A stretch of DNA of 42,159 nucleotides from Desulfosporosinus sp. I2 (GCF_000960765.1 NZ_JYNH01000022.1:1-42159); one strand, 5' to 3'. Positions 15,743 through 25,699 are shown, numbered from the stretch's first letter. The notes: generated from the sequence alone by a model not told the origin. Program-made: numbers and translations.

Positions 15743-16455
15743 TAAGTTCCCTCCTTAACAGGTTCCGCATATTTATAATCTCTAAGTTTTCCCGCCGGAA
15801 TCGTAACGCTGTCAAATGTCTCCAGTTTACGGGTAATTCCATATTGATCTTGAAACTCTCCCAATCTAGCCCAAACATAGTAAAATTTTAGAGCAGCCGA
15901 TAAGTTGTTTGGATCACCAATCGCTCCGATCACATAAGGAGGCATTTGACGAGTCCCATTAATCTGGATAAAAGACCCACCGCAAAACACTTCAGTATTT
16001 GTCATCACACGTTGACCATTGACCGCAATAGCTTCCGCTCCCCCATTCCAAAGAGCATTTATGATCTCTCGAATATACTCTTCATGAATGTAATATTTAT
16101 TCGGGTCCTCTTCTCCTGTAGCGGCACGTGTTGAATCATTGAGCGTAATCCTAACTCCTGGACCGGTAAGTGCTATTAAACCAGCATTCATTTTAGTTTC
16201 TTGAACTTGCTGATTTATCAAGGCAGATGCACTTTGACCCTGAGCATATTTCAATAGTTCCTGCTGTATCTTTTCATTTTCAATAGAAAGTTGCTGATTT
16301 TCTTGTTCTGTTTTAATGAGACTGGGCACAGCAGTTTCCTGAAGTACCACTTGACTGCCAGCAGCTCCCTGTGCCTTAATCAAAATTATAAAAAGAAATC
16401 CGAGCAAAATGGAAGCTAAACCCAAGAGAGATCGTTCCTTTTTATCTAAATGCAC
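15742..16455 (-). CDS. DUF881 (YlxW-like) membrane-anchored protein, first of pair
   Basis: The function is unknown. The product is 237 residues, the same length as its neighbour. It has a membrane segment at about 10-28, a coiled coil (LIKTEQENQQLSIENEKIQQ), and a DUF881 domain with LTGPGVRITLND and NGGAEAIAVNGQRVM. It appears to start at a GTG at 16455, eight bases after GGAGG; the ATG inside the same site is out of frame and stops at once. It leads the operon DUF881-DUF881-HD-folP-folB-folK, which runs between two terminators. Confidence 0.86.
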   Translation of the reverse strand: MHLDKKERSLLGLASILLGFLFIILIKAQGAAGSQVVLQETAVPSLIKTEQENQQLSIENEKIQQELLKYAQGQSASALINQQVQETKMNAGLIALTGPGVRITLNDSTRAATGEEDPNKYYIHEEYIREIINALWNGGAEAIAVNGQRVMTNTEVFCGGSFIQINGTRQMPPYVIGAIGDPNNLSAALKFYYVWARLGEFQDQYGITRKLETFDSVTIPAGKLRDYKYAEPVKEGT

Positions 16456-16538
16456 TCATTACACCTCCATGCTTTTATGAAATCTTAGTAGCACCGGCGT
16501 TTGCCTCATGGTCACTCATATGACCTTCCTGATAGTCT

Positions 16539-16572
16539 AATAAAGGGACACCCATGTGGGCATCCCTTTATT
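16539..16572 (-). terminator. ftsH-ndk terminator
   Basis: AATAAAGGGA (16539-16548) pairs with TCCCTTTATT (16563-16572). The inner CCCA/TGGG pairing makes a nearly continuous stem of about 16 bp. It lies just past the ndk stop, and the T-rich arm makes it look bidirectional. Confidence 0.8.
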
Positions 16573-16577
16573 GTTAT

Positions 16578-17027
16578 TTATTCACTCAGCCATTCGTCGC
16601 CCACTTTTTGATAATCCACAAGGTCTTCGGGTTTAAAATAAAGAGCAATCTCACGTTCTGCACTAGTAACTGAGTCTGAGCCGTGAATAATATTCCGACT
16701 AATATCCATTCCATACATTCCCCGAATCGAACCCGGATTTGCGTTGGCTGGATTAGTTGCTCCCATGAGTTCACGGGCCAGTGCAACTCCGTTTTTTCCC
16801 TGCCATACCATCGCGACGACCGGAGAAGACATAATATAATTGACTGTCGGTTCAAAAAAACCTTTACCTCGATGTTCTGCATAATGTGCTTCGGCAAGGG
16901 CACGATCCACTTGAATTAACTTCATCCCAACAAGTTTTAAACCTTTTTTTTCAAAACGGGCAATCACTTCGCCCACTAATCCTCGTTGAACTGCATCTGG
17001 TTTTAACATAATAAATGTACGTTCCAT
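16578..17027 (-). CDS. ndk: Nucleoside diphosphate kinase
   Basis: Ndk transfers the gamma phosphate between nucleoside triphosphates and diphosphates through a phosphohistidine. The 149-residue product begins [19 protein letters not shown] and has the catalytic H115 in NIIHGSDSV. Length and motifs are those of the family. The ATG at 17027 has AGGAG eight bases upstream; an in-frame start at 17045 precedes that site. It follows ftsH by about 50 bases and ends just before a strong hairpin, so the two are probably one transcript. Confidence 0.97.
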   Translation of the reverse strand: MERTFIMLKPDAVQRGLVGEVIARFEKKGLKLVGMKLIQVDRALAEAHYAEHRGKGFFEPTVNYIMSSPVVAMVWQGKNGVALARELMGATNPANANPGSIRGMYGMDISRNIIHGSDSVTSAEREIALYFKPEDLVDYQKVGDEWLSE

Positions 17028-17078
17028 TCTACATGCTCCTCTCAACAGTGAACTGGAAAATTACCGAACTATTTTTAT

Positions 17079-19019
17079 TTATTTAATTTTATTTAACTCA
17101 TCATCAACTGCTTGCCCTAGCAACTCCGAATTTTCGGAATGACCTTTTTCGTTTTCCAGCGGAACATTCTTTTCTAAGCTAATAGGAACTTCGCTAACTT
17201 CAACTTTATCCACGTTAACAATAAACTTCTCCATTAGGGCAGCAAAATCCTTAACATCCAGCGTTTCTTTATCCATCAATGCTTCAGCAATGGCATGCAG
17301 TTTATCAATGTTTTGCTGAATTAAATTCTGCGCCTTCTGGTAGCACTCATCAATAATGCGACGTGCCTCTTTGTCAATCGAATAAGCTACTGCATCACTA
17401 TAACTGCGATCACGGGAAATATCTCTGCCCAGGAAGACTTGCTCTTCTTTGTGTCCAAAGGTTAAAGGGCCAAGTTCTTCGGACATCCCCAGCTCTGTAA
17501 TCATTTTTCGAACGATACCCGTTGCTCGCTCCAAGTCATTCGATGCACCAGTACTGATTTCGTGAAGCACTAATGCCTCAGAAACTCGACCCCCAAGCAA
17601 CATGGTTACTTGATCAAGCAGTTGGGATTTTGTCATATAATTACGATCTTCTTTAGGAAGAAGAAGAGTATATCCTCCTGCCCTTCCACGTGGAATAATC
17701 GAGACCTTGTGTAAGGGATCAGTATGAGTGAGAATCTCCCCGAGTAAAGCATGCCCAGCTTCATGATACGAAACAAGTTTTCGCTCAAAGGGACTTATTA
17801 CTCGGCTCTTTTTCTCTGGTCCCGCGATTACCCGTTCAATCGAATCTTCCAAGGACTGCTGTCTTATTTGAGTTTCACTCCGCCGTGCAGAGAGAAGCGC
17901 TGCCTCATTAATCAAGTTCGCTAAGTCTGCGCCTGTAAAACCAGAAGTCTGTCGGGCAATCACTTCAAGATCAACGTCCTTCGTTAAGGGCTTGCCCTTG
18001 GCATGGACTTTTAAAATCTCTTCGCGTCCTTTAACATCTGGAACATCCACCACAACCTGGCGATCAAAACGGCCTGGACGTAATAACGCTGGGTCTAGGA
18101 CATCCGCCCGGTTCGTTGCCGCAATAATAATAACACCATCATTCCCGTTGAATCCATCCATCTCCACTAGAAGTTGGTTAAGGGTTTGTTCTCGTTCATC
18201 ATGTCCACCACCTAAACCAGCACCCCGTTGCCGACCAACTGCATCGATCTCGTCAATAAAAACGATACAAGGTGCGTTCTTCTTGGCCTGTTCAAACAAA
18301 TCTCGAACGCGAGAAGCACCGACTCCTACAAACATTTCCACAAAATCAGAGCCACTAATGCTAAAGAATGGTACGCCCGCTTCCCCAGAGACTGCGCGAG
18401 CAAGGAGGGTTTTACCGGTTCCAGGAGGCCCAAACAACAACACTCCTGTGGGGATTTTGGCCCCTAATTCATGAAATTTCTTCGGTTGCTTCAAGAATTC
18501 AACAACCTCTTCAAGCTCTTCTTTAACCTCGTCTGCGCCGGCAACATCAGCAAACGTCACTTTTTTCTTATCTTCGCCGACAAGGCGTGCTTTACTTTTT
18601 CCAAACTGCATCACCCGGTTTCCGCCGCCCTGGCTTTGTTGCATCATAAAGAAGAACAAACCAACGATGACGATAATGGGTAGCATTGTCGTTAAGAGCC
18701 CGACCCACCACGGAGATTTGGGAGGTGGTTCAACCACAAAATTAATGCCACGGGAATATAAATCTGTTGCAAGCTGTGGATCCGAAGTGAGCCCAATCAC
18801 CTCGTGTTTTTTATCGTCCTTCATCGTGACTGTATACTTAGTGGAAGTGTCCTCAACAACAGCCACGACACTTTTAACCTGATCCTCTGCAACGGCCCTT
18901 TTAAAGGAGTTATAATCCATTCCTACCTCTTTGCTAACGGGAGGGGTCGACCATTTAATGAGCATAATCGCCATAAGAATTATCAGAATATAAATTGCCG
19001 CATTTTTAAAGACCTTCAA
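17079..19019 (-). CDS. ftsH: ATP-dependent zinc metalloprotease FtsH
   Basis: FtsH is a membrane-anchored AAA protease that degrades misassembled membrane proteins and regulators and is needed for sporulation in Bacillus. The 646-residue product has two membrane segments (about 5-22 and 104-126) flanking an extracytoplasmic domain. Walker A is GPPGTGKT (197-204), Walker B is VFIDEIDA, and the arginine finger region is LRPGRFDRQ. The zinc site is HEAGH (419-423). The start is a TTG at 19019, seven bases after GAGAGGAGG; a TTG at 19037 precedes that site. A sigma-A promoter lies about 50 bases upstream. The hpt gene that sits between tilS and ftsH in Bacillus is absent. Confidence 0.97.
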   Translation of the reverse strand: MKVFKNAAIYILIILMAIMLIKWSTPPVSKEVGMDYNSFKRAVAEDQVKSVVAVVEDTSTKYTVTMKDDKKHEVIGLTSDPQLATDLYSRGINFVVEPPPKSPWWVGLLTTMLPIIVIVGLFFFMMQQSQGGGNRVMQFGKSKARLVGEDKKKVTFADVAGADEVKEELEEVVEFLKQPKKFHELGAKIPTGVLLFGPPGTGKTLLARAVSGEAGVPFFSISGSDFVEMFVGVGASRVRDLFEQAKKNAPCIVFIDEIDAVGRQRGAGLGGGHDEREQTLNQLLVEMDGFNGNDGVIIIAATNRADVLDPALLRPGRFDRQVVVDVPDVKGREEILKVHAKGKPLTKDVDLEVIARQTSGFTGADLANLINEAALLSARRSETQIRQQSLEDSIERVIAGPEKKSRVISPFERKLVSYHEAGHALLGEILTHTDPLHKVSIIPRGRAGGYTLLLPKEDRNYMTKSQLLDQVTMLLGGRVSEALVLHEISTGASNDLERATGIVRKMITELGMSEELGPLTFGHKEEQVFLGRDISRDRSYSDAVAYSIDKEARRIIDECYQKAQNLIQQNIDKLHAIAEALMDKETLDVKDFAALMEKFIVNVDKVEVSEVPISLEKNVPLENEKGHSENSELLGQAVDDELNKIK

Positions 19020-19074
19020 GCATGGTCCTCCTCTCAAGTTAGGGAAACCGCTCCATTACGAAGCAATTCCTCAT

Positions 19075-19103
19075 ATTATACCATGCAGTATTGGGTTTTA
19101 CAA
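19075..19103 (-). promoter_or_regulatory. ftsH promoter
   Basis: TTGTAA (19098-19103) and a perfect TATAAT (19075-19080) on the minus strand are 17 bases apart. The start would fall near 19068, inside the short tilS-ftsH gap. Confidence 0.65.
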
Positions 19104-19113
19104 TGAATCGAAA

Positions 19114-20523
19114 CTAGACCAGTTGCTGTGTTTTGAAAATACAGTAAACCTTTTCGCCATCCTTTTTTGGTCGGTAAAGGTCGCTTTGTCGGACGCCCGG
19201 AATCCAAAGCACCTCGTTTCCATAAGCAATTAAAGGTATACAATTTCTTGCCTCAACCGCAATGTTCTCCTCTTGAAAAATCTTTTTAAGGGACTTATGT
19301 CCGACACCCTGAAACCACATTTTATCTCCCTGACAACGTGTACGACATTTAAGTTGTATCGGTAGCTGGGATAAATAATTGTAATCAAAAATAGCTACTT
19401 TGTTCCCCTGCCCTTGAAAATCGTTCTTGACAGCTAAAAAATTCGAATCTGTTAATAAGCCAATCTCCATGTTCAAACTTGGAATTCCGGCCCACTCCCC
19501 CAAAACAATCGGTATTTCTGGAAACACGACCTCGTCTTGCTGCCTCTGCACAGTAGGACCTCTAAACCAAATACCCTCGTCCGTTATTTTTATCGTCATA
19601 CCCGGCAGGTCTTGCATCCAACCGACCTTTCCTAAGGAATCCATAAGCTTGGTAACATAGGAGTAGCCCAAACCGCGGGGTTCCTGCACAACCATTGTGG
19701 CAGCTTTGCGTAACAGACGAGACAATATGGCAGGCGATTCAGCAAAGACCTCGCGACTTAAACCAACCGCGCCTTGGGAATCTTTGATAGAGTATTTTTT
19801 GAAGAGCCCCTCTACTTGTTGAGCTAAATACTCTTCATCCCAACGAAGAAGCTCTCCCATACGGCCAAGCGCCTCCTGAATTCGTGGGTTATAATCCCTC
19901 TCCAAATCAGGAATTAACTCCAATCTGATTTTATTACGCGCATAAACAGGATCTTGATTAGAACGATCGAGCGCAAAGGGCACTCCCTCTTGCTTACAGT
20001 AATTTAAAATATCTGCTTTAGTAAAGGCAAGCAGAGGCCGTATGATCGAGTCTTTGGATGGATATATTCCAGCTAAGCCAGCAGTTCCGCTCCCTCTAAG
20101 TAAGCGATAGAGAATGGTTTCAGCTTGATCCCCAAGATGATGTGCCGTTGCCAAGACAGCGCTTCCTTCTCTATGCATATCCTCTTTCCAACGAGCGTAA
20201 CGCCATTCTCGCGCCGCTTCTTGGAAGGACAGGCCCATACTTTTAGCAAATCCTTTGGCATCAAAGCGGTGAACAAGGCAAGGAATTTCCCACTTTGCCG
20301 CCATCTGTTGAACAAGGCGACACTCGGAATCTGACTCTTTTCGAACGCCATGATGAACATGCGTTATTATTAAAGAAATTTTCCTTTTCCAATCTTCTTG
20401 TCCATATCTCCAAAGAATATGACATAAAGCCATTGAATCTGGGCCACCAGATACTGCAACCATGACCTTCGTATTGGAATCGATCATTTTAGGCAAGATG
20501 TGAGTGCGCAGTTTTTCGTACAT
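19114..20523 (-). CDS. tilS: tRNA(Ile)-lysidine synthase
   Basis: TilS converts the wobble cytidine of one isoleucine tRNA to lysidine, changing its codon reading from AUG to AUA; it is essential. The 469-residue product has the PP-loop SGGPDS (25-30) and the following LITHVHHGVRKESDSE and ATAHHLGDQAETILYRLLRG segments. The C-terminal region includes the conserved VGHKSLKKIFQEENI. The ATG at 20523 has only a distant AAAGGGGG upstream, so the start is less certain than for its neighbours. It lies between fhs and ftsH; in Bacillus it also follows spoIIE and precedes ftsH. Confidence 0.95.
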   Translation of the reverse strand: MYEKLRTHILPKMIDSNTKVMVAVSGGPDSMALCHILWRYGQEDWKRKISLIITHVHHGVRKESDSECRLVQQMAAKWEIPCLVHRFDAKGFAKSMGLSFQEAAREWRYARWKEDMHREGSAVLATAHHLGDQAETILYRLLRGSGTAGLAGIYPSKDSIIRPLLAFTKADILNYCKQEGVPFALDRSNQDPVYARNKIRLELIPDLERDYNPRIQEALGRMGELLRWDEEYLAQQVEGLFKKYSIKDSQGAVGLSREVFAESPAILSRLLRKAATMVVQEPRGLGYSYVTKLMDSLGKVGWMQDLPGMTIKITDEGIWFRGPTVQRQQDEVVFPEIPIVLGEWAGIPSLNMEIGLLTDSNFLAVKNDFQGQGNKVAIFDYNYLSQLPIQLKCRTRCQGDKMWFQGVGHKSLKKIFQEENIAVEARNCIPLIAYGNEVLWIPGVRQSDLYRPKKDGEKVYCIFKTQQLV

Positions 20524-20657
20524 CGTTTAACGTTTAAACCCCCTTTACGAAACAAGATCAAAGCAATAACCATTTTTTTGTAATAAAACTGCCTGCTTCA
20601 AATAGGGCTATAGCTATAGCTTCTACGAAAAACTAGGGTTTCAAACCTAATAAGAGG

Positions 20658-20736
20658 GGCAATTTGTGAATTACTCCTACTATTCTAACACTTAAAATCC
20701 ATTACGGACAATAGCTGGGGAAATTCACAAATTGCC
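20658..20736. repeat. Perfect 15-bp inverted repeat with 49-base spacer
   Basis: GGCAATTTGTGAATT (20658-20672) is the exact complement of the arm at 20722-20736. It lies downstream of the fhs terminator and upstream of tilS. Its function is unknown; it could be a long RNA hairpin or the ends of a decayed small element. Confidence 0.8.
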
Positions 20737-20750
20737 GTTGAGAATAATAA

Positions 20751-20774
20751 AGGGCCCTGATTGCTCAGGGCCCT
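20751..20774 (-). terminator. fhs terminator
   Basis: AGGGCCCTGA (20751-20760) and TCAGGGCCCT (20765-20774) form a perfect 10-bp GC-rich stem with a 4-base loop. TTATTATT follows in the minus-strand transcript. It lies about 50 bases past the fhs stop. Confidence 0.85.
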
Positions 20775-20826
20775 ACTAGCTTTTCTAAAACCATGGTAGG
20801 GGCAACAATTATAAATCCGCCAAAGC

Positions 20827-22587
20827 TTAGAACAAGCCGCTAACTTTTCCGGTCTTAGTATCAACGTCAATTCTTCTGTAAGCAGGGTCTGAACTTGTAC
20901 CAGGCATCAAGCTGATGGTACCTGCCATCGGGCACAGGAATTTCGCTCCACCATAGACTAAGATGTCACGAATTGGCAATCTCCAGCCTGTGGGTACGCC
21001 TTTCAGTGTGGGATCGTGGGACAAACTCAAGTGAGTTTTCACCATCATAGTGGAGAAATCAGCATAATAGGGATCTGATTCAAATCTCTTAGCCTTAGCT
21101 TCTGCTTCTGGCGACCAGTCCACACCATCTGCCCCGTAAACTTCTTTAGCGATAAGCTCAACGCGTTCACGAAGCGGCATTTCCAATGGATAGAGGCATT
21201 TAAATTGAGATTCTTCTTGGCAAGCATCCATAACGGTATCTGCTAATTCCAAAGCACCATCTCCACCATTGAGCCAGTGATCAGAATGGGCACAGCGGGC
21301 TCCCGCATCCCTGACAATTTTCTTGACCAAGTCTATTTCTGCTTGGGTATCGGTATAGAAACCGTTTACGCAGACAACTGGAACAATTCCAGATTTCTTG
21401 ATAATTTTAAGATGATGAAGTAAGTTGGCGCAGCCTTTTTCCACCAATTCGAGGTTTTCTTTCGTATACTCCTCTGGTAATGGACGACCAGGCACCACAG
21501 CAGGACCGCCGCCGTGCATTTTTAGAGCACGAATGGTTGCTACCAAAACTGAAACATCGGGTTTTAAACCACCTAAGCGAGCTTTAACGTTCCAGAATTT
21601 TTCGAAGCCAATGTCTGCCGCAAATCCGCTTTCCGTAACATGATAATCAAACATTTTGAGACCAACTCGGTCCGCAATAATGGAAGATTGCCCGATAGCA
21701 ATATTAGCAAACGGACCAGCATGAACCATGACAGGTTGACCTTCAGCAGTATAACAAATCGTTGGATTAATTGTGTTACGCATCCAAGCGGTCATTGCGC
21801 CATCGACTTCTAAATCTTTAGAAGTGACAGGTTGACCAGTTTTACTATAAGCAACGATAATTTTGCCAATCCGTTCTCTGAGATCTGGAAGATCTTTAGC
21901 GACAGCCAAAATTGCCATTAACTCTGATCCAACGGCGATCCCAAATTTAGATGTCATTTGGAAGCCATCTTTTTTACCGCCAATACCAATGATAATATTT
22001 CTCAGGCCTTGAGCTGCATAGTCGATAACCCAGCCCATTTCAACATTCTTAGGATCGATGTCCAAGCGTTTCAAGCCACGCTTAGCAAGCTCTTCATCCG
22101 TATAGTTAGCCTCATGCTGCATCCTAGCATTCAAAGCGACCATACAAAGATTGTGAGCGTTCATAATGTCATTGATGTCTCCTGTGAGACCTAATGAAAA
22201 CTCAGTCATAGGAATCAATAGAGCGTTTCCACCACCAGCAGCAGTACCCTTAATATTCATTGTTGGGCCACCGGACGGCTGCCGAACTGCACCACCAACG
22301 TTCTTGCCTCTCTTTGCGAGTCCTTCAATGAGACCTAAAGTCGTTGTTGTTTTTCCTTCACCGAGTGGTGTTGGGGTAATAGCAGTTACTTCAATATATT
22401 TGCCATCTGGTTTATCTCCAAGGCGCTCCATCATTTTCAGAAAGTCTACTTTTGGTGTTTTTCCGTATGGGATTATTTCTTCTTTTCTGAGTGATAACTT
22501 TTCGATCAATTCGTCAACTGTAGGCATGTTTTTTTCGGCCTCTTCGGCGATCTGCCAGTCCTTAAGTTTTGTAGCATCCCAAGCCAT
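20827..22587 (-). CDS. fhs: Formate-tetrahydrofolate ligase
   Basis: Fhs uses ATP to join formate to tetrahydrofolate, giving 10-formyl-THF; it feeds purine synthesis and is a step of the methyl branch of the Wood-Ljungdahl pathway. The 586-residue product has the P-loop [11 protein letters not shown] (73-83), then [32 protein letters not shown] and the C-terminal [13 protein letters not shown]. It is about 30 residues longer than the common 556-560 form and looks complete. It has its own terminator. It is not part of the usual spoIIE-tilS neighbourhood of Bacillus, so it is a lineage-specific insertion there. Confidence 0.96.
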   Translation of the reverse strand: MAWDATKLKDWQIAEEAEKNMPTVDELIEKLSLRKEEIIPYGKTPKVDFLKMMERLGDKPDGKYIEVTAITPTPLGEGKTTTTLGLIEGLAKRGKNVGGAVRQPSGGPTMNIKGTAAGGGNALLIPMTEFSLGLTGDINDIMNAHNLCMVALNARMQHEANYTDEELAKRGLKRLDIDPKNVEMGWVIDYAAQGLRNIIIGIGGKKDGFQMTSKFGIAVGSELMAILAVAKDLPDLRERIGKIIVAYSKTGQPVTSKDLEVDGAMTAWMRNTINPTICYTAEGQPVMVHAGPFANIAIGQSSIIADRVGLKMFDYHVTESGFAADIGFEKFWNVKARLGGLKPDVSVLVATIRALKMHGGGPAVVPGRPLPEEYTKENLELVEKGCANLLHHLKIIKKSGIVPVVCVNGFYTDTQAEIDLVKKIVRDAGARCAHSDHWLNGGDGALELADTVMDACQEESQFKCLYPLEMPLRERVELIAKEVYGADGVDWSPEAEAKAKRFESDPYYADFSTMMVKTHLSLSHDPTLKGVPTGWRLPIRDILVYGGAKFLCPMAGTISLMPGTSSDPAYRRIDVDTKTGKVSGLF

Positions 22588-22835
22588 TTTTTAATCCGCT
22601 CCCTTAATTAAATTTCATTATCCCTCGTAAAGCAGGAATATAAAACTCTACAGTACCCTTAGTTTTATAAGACTTAAACTTAGGATTCTGAGTAGTTCCA
22701 ATAAGTCATAATAGTTTGATTCGACATATAGTTCTGTTATCCTGCTTGAAAGATAATTTATCCACTGGCTAAACGCCACTAAATCTTCACTTTTTTATCC
22801 TCCCCACGTTAAGCTTATAATTATTCAATGAAAAT

Positions 22836-24920
22836 TTAGTCGCTCCAATAGCTTTTCTGGACAACTAAGATAATCCCATCATCTTCAAGGGCTCCTCCTC
22901 CCAAGCGACGGGCCTCCTCTGCGATAAGGTCTGCGATTGCTTGAGACTTGTGGTTGGCGATTCCCTTTAAGAACTCTTGAATCCAATCCGGCCCCTCTTT
23001 CAAAACATCCTGAACCCCATCCGTTAATAATATTAATACTTCGCCATTCTCCATCTTCTCATCTAAAACCGGAGTATCAATTTGATTTAAAATGCCCGCA
23101 GGAAGACTAGACGATTCAAATAATTTAACTCCATCGTTACCGATTAAATATGTGGCTGACGCTCCCACCTTAATAAGTCTAATATTCGAAGATTCTAAAT
23201 CAATAATGGCCATATCAATCGTTACGAAACTTTCCTCAGGGGAACGCATCACTAGGATGGAGTTTAGTGCTTGAATGGCTCCTTCCGGTTCAAAACCCGT
23301 CGTTAAAAGTTGTTCTAGAAGTGTCAAGGCAGTGGCACTTAATTTGGCAGCGTTTTCCCCCACACCCATACCATCACTCAAAATAAAGGCATGCTGAGTT
23401 GTCGAGAAAGCAATCGATGCATAATTGTCCCCACTGATCGAATTGCCCGTTTTGGTAAATGTCGTTACCCCTACATCTAAGAAATGACGGCGGCGGCGTG
23501 CTAAATTTGAGGGCTTAACGATCTCCCAGTTATGCTGAGTGTGAAGTTCCTTGGCTAGGTTTCCTATAACATGCGAGACATTTAGGAACTGACGTGAGAG
23601 AGCTTCTTGGTTCAATACCAGGCGATGACGCCATTTTTCCTGACTTTTTTCTTGTTCAATAATGAATTGAATTCCCAATAAAATTTCTTTTAAGCGCCCG
23701 CAATGGCGCTTCCATTCTACAGGGAGTTGCTGTAATTTGACGTCCGTTTCATTCTCTACTAAGGCAAACAGTTCGAAGAAAATATGATAGGTTTTATAGA
23801 ATTCTCGATTCCAACAGGCCTCCATTGTTGGACAAGCTCTACAGACACGTTCCACTAAGACGTTCATCAATTCTGAAACTTCGGGACGCATATCAAACGA
23901 CTCTGACTCAGCCGCCTGATAACTTAAAGCAACTTGGTCAAAAATTTCAGCCAAAGCCTTAACCTTAGAAACCGTTGTTTCAATTTCCGGAATCACCTTT
24001 GGCTTTAAAAAATCCTTTTTATGATTAGCCCTTGGTAATAAGAGGAAGAGGAATAACCCCAATGTAGAGGAAATTAGTTGAGAGAATATAACCTCTTGTT
24101 GCAAAAAGACTGTCAACATCATCATGACTGCTATAAAAGCTGTTCCAATCCCAAGTTTACCAAACCGACGAAAGGCTCCCGTGCAAAAACCGGCTAAGCC
24201 GTATATTCCAGCATCCATCAGATTTTGACTACTTAACGTTAATTGAGGCAAAAAACCTAATAATGCGCCTACACCCGCTGATGTTCCTGCACCAGATCGT
24301 TCGGATATAAATAATACAAAGAAACTTAGCAAGACCACAGAAATATTGATTTCCATAATTTGAACACCTTGAAGCCCACTTATTAATCCGATCAGAATAA
24401 ATAACCAAGCTATTCCTTGTTCACGCTGAAATTCGCCGCTCCAAATGGCCTCCTGATGACTCAAAGCAAACCAGAAAATAATCGCAAACCCTCCTGCCAG
24501 AACACTCTGGAGTCCTACAGTAAGGAATGCATAAAGGTCCAGCTTTGCAAAACTCATGGCAACTCCTGAAACGATGGCCACGACAATACCCGTTAGGATC
24601 ACTAAATAAGTTCCTTGATTCTTCTTTTTGCGTATTACAGGCAATATTAGGTTCAAAGTCCCTAAGATCAATACTGTCTGCAAAGCAAAGGAGAAGTCTT
24701 TTAAAGAAATCATTCCCATAAGAATGCCCAGTAGCCCAAACGGAAATCCCTTTTCTCCTTTCAATATCAAAGCAGCGCCGAAAGCGACCCCAAAGGGATG
24801 AAGACCCATGATACCCCCTCGCGCCAATAGCCCTCCTAGTACCAACGGGAAAAACGTTCCTTCGATTGAAATCTTACTTCCTAGACTCCGTTCCAATTTT
24901 AACGATGCCCATTCTGCCAT
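22836..24920 (-). CDS. spoIIE: Stage II sporulation protein E (PP2C phosphatase)
   Basis: SpoIIE sits at the asymmetric septum and dephosphorylates SpoIIAA, releasing sigma-F in the forespore. The 694-residue product has about ten membrane segments in residues 20-300. A central region carries a CRACPTMEACW cysteine motif. The C-terminal PP2C phosphatase domain (about 480-690) contains SGDNYASIAFS, FILSDGMGVGENAAKLSA and LILLTDGVQDVL. It is shorter than the 827-residue Bacillus protein but has all three regions. A TATAAT lies about 30 bases upstream of the start and a Spo0A-box-like heptamer lies 52 bases beyond that, in keeping with Spo0A control of this gene in Bacillus. Confidence 0.96.
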   Translation of the reverse strand: MAEWASLKLERSLGSKISIEGTFFPLVLGGLLARGGIMGLHPFGVAFGAALILKGEKGFPFGLLGILMGMISLKDFSFALQTVLILGTLNLILPVIRKKKNQGTYLVILTGIVVAIVSGVAMSFAKLDLYAFLTVGLQSVLAGGFAIIFWFALSHQEAIWSGEFQREQGIAWLFILIGLISGLQGVQIMEINISVVLLSFFVLFISERSGAGTSAGVGALLGFLPQLTLSSQNLMDAGIYGLAGFCTGAFRRFGKLGIGTAFIAVMMMLTVFLQQEVIFSQLISSTLGLFLFLLLPRANHKKDFLKPKVIPEIETTVSKVKALAEIFDQVALSYQAAESESFDMRPEVSELMNVLVERVCRACPTMEACWNREFYKTYHIFFELFALVENETDVKLQQLPVEWKRHCGRLKEILLGIQFIIEQEKSQEKWRHRLVLNQEALSRQFLNVSHVIGNLAKELHTQHNWEIVKPSNLARRRRHFLDVGVTTFTKTGNSISGDNYASIAFSTTQHAFILSDGMGVGENAAKLSATALTLLEQLLTTGFEPEGAIQALNSILVMRSPEESFVTIDMAIIDLESSNIRLIKVGASATYLIGNDGVKLFESSSLPAGILNQIDTPVLDEKMENGEVLILLTDGVQDVLKEGPDWIQEFLKGIANHKSQAIADLIAEEARRLGGGALEDDGIILVVQKSYWSD

Positions 24921-24950
24921 AATGCCACCTCTTAACCATTTATTGGTAAC

Positions 24951-25015
24951 ATTATAGCCTAACGCAATAGAAAACCTTGTCTAGTCAAGTCAAACAAACG
25001 CAACAACTTTCGACG
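24951..25015 (-). promoter_or_regulatory. Possible Spo0A-controlled spoIIE promoter
   Basis: A TATAAT (24951-24956) precedes spoIIE on the minus strand but lacks a -35 at normal spacing. CGTCGAA (25009-25015) matches six of seven bases of the Spo0A box TGTCGAA. In Bacillus this promoter is Spo0A-dependent with unusual spacing. The site is plausible but rests on short motifs. Confidence 0.35.
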
Positions 25016-25109
25016 TTGTTACGTAAATCTCTCTATTTAAATCTAGATTAACCCTATAGCACTCTACAATATGTCCGCATTTTCAAAGAGTTGTTAAATT
25101 AATGTATAA

Positions 25110-25279
25110 AGAAAACTTGGCTGGCGCCCGAAGACACTGTCTTCGCACGTTTTAACCTTCTTGCAGCCTTGCGAAGGCGGCCGCCTTAGTTGCACTTATG
25201 CTTCCAGACGAAGACACTGTCTTCGCACGTATTAGCCTTCTTGCAGTATATAACGAAGTTATACTTTCTGACTAGTATA
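25110..25279 (+). repeat. Interspersed palindromic repeat, copy A
   Basis: This is a unit of about 170 bases with four symmetric modules. A CGAAGAC/GTCTTCG hairpin comes first, then the palindrome AAGGCGGCCGCCTT, a second identical hairpin, and finally the TATAAC-GAA-GTTATA palindrome. It begins AGAAAACTTGGCTGGCGCC and ends TTTCTGACTAGTATA. It matches copy C at roughly nine of ten positions by eye. It lies between the yabR terminator and the spoIIE promoter. No open frame or target-site duplication is evident. Confidence 0.85.
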
Positions 25280-25309
25280 AAAGAAAAACCGCCTTTCGGC
25301 GGTTATTAC
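25280..25309 (-). terminator. yabR terminator
   Basis: AACCGCC (25287-25293) and GGCGGTT (25298-25304) form a 7-bp GC-rich stem with the loop TTTC. TTTTTCTTTT follows in the minus-strand transcript. It abuts the stop codon of the S1-domain gene. Confidence 0.88.
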
Positions 25310-25699
25310 TTAATATCTACTTGACCCTCTACCTCCACGCTTTGAATCTGTAGCCCGGCGAAATTCAGTCTGACGCTCATCACTGTCTTTTATAAATTTA
25401 GCCAATTTATCCTCAAAGGATACGGTTGGCGGAAGACGGCGTTCACGACTCACATTGCGAACAGGGGGGTTTGCTTGTTTAATCGAAAGTCCGATTTTCC
25501 CCTTTTCATCAACATGGATGACCTTTACTTTAACATGATCCTGTTCCTTTAAGTAATCTCGAACGTCCTTGACATAGGCATCAGCGACTTCCGAGATATG
25601 TACGAGTCCGGTTACTCTATCCGGCAATTCAATAAATGCTCCAAAGTTCGTGATTCCTGTTACGACCCCTTCAACAATACTGCCAACGTCAATGGCCAT
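25310..25699 (-). CDS. yabR: S1 RNA-binding domain protein (YabR-like)
   Basis: This is a small cytosolic RNA-binding protein of the general-stress GSP13/YabR type; its precise role is not settled. The 129-residue product has one S1 domain (about 1-75) with GSIVEGVVTGITNFGAFIEL, GLVHISEVA and VDEKGKIGLSIKQA. A basic, arginine-rich tail ends in GGRGSSRY. GGAGGAG lies upstream of the ATG. It has its own consensus promoter and terminator, so it is a single-gene unit between divIC and spoIIE, as in Bacillus. The Bacillus symbol is used by synteny. Confidence 0.88.
   Translation of the reverse strand: MAIDVGSIVEGVVTGITNFGAFIELPDRVTGLVHISEVADAYVKDVRDYLKEQDHVKVKVIHVDEKGKIGLSIKQANPPVRNVSRERRLPPTVSFEDKLAKFIKDSDERQTEFRRATDSKRGGRGSSRY

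Larger units (their letters stand above)
20524..20826. other. Intergenic stretch between tilS and fhs
   Basis: No gene is seen. The stretch holds a perfect 15-bp inverted repeat (arms 20658-20672 and 20722-20736) and the fhs terminator at 20751-20774. Bases 20524-20657 should contain the tilS promoter, which I could not identify. Confidence 0.5.

Noticed and set aside
25246-25270. loxP-like sequence in the repeat end (TATAACGAAGTTATA)
   Set aside because: It resembles a loxP arm but has an extra base, lacks the 8-bp spacer and the second arm, and no recombinase gene is present. It is explained as a palindromic module of the repeat family.
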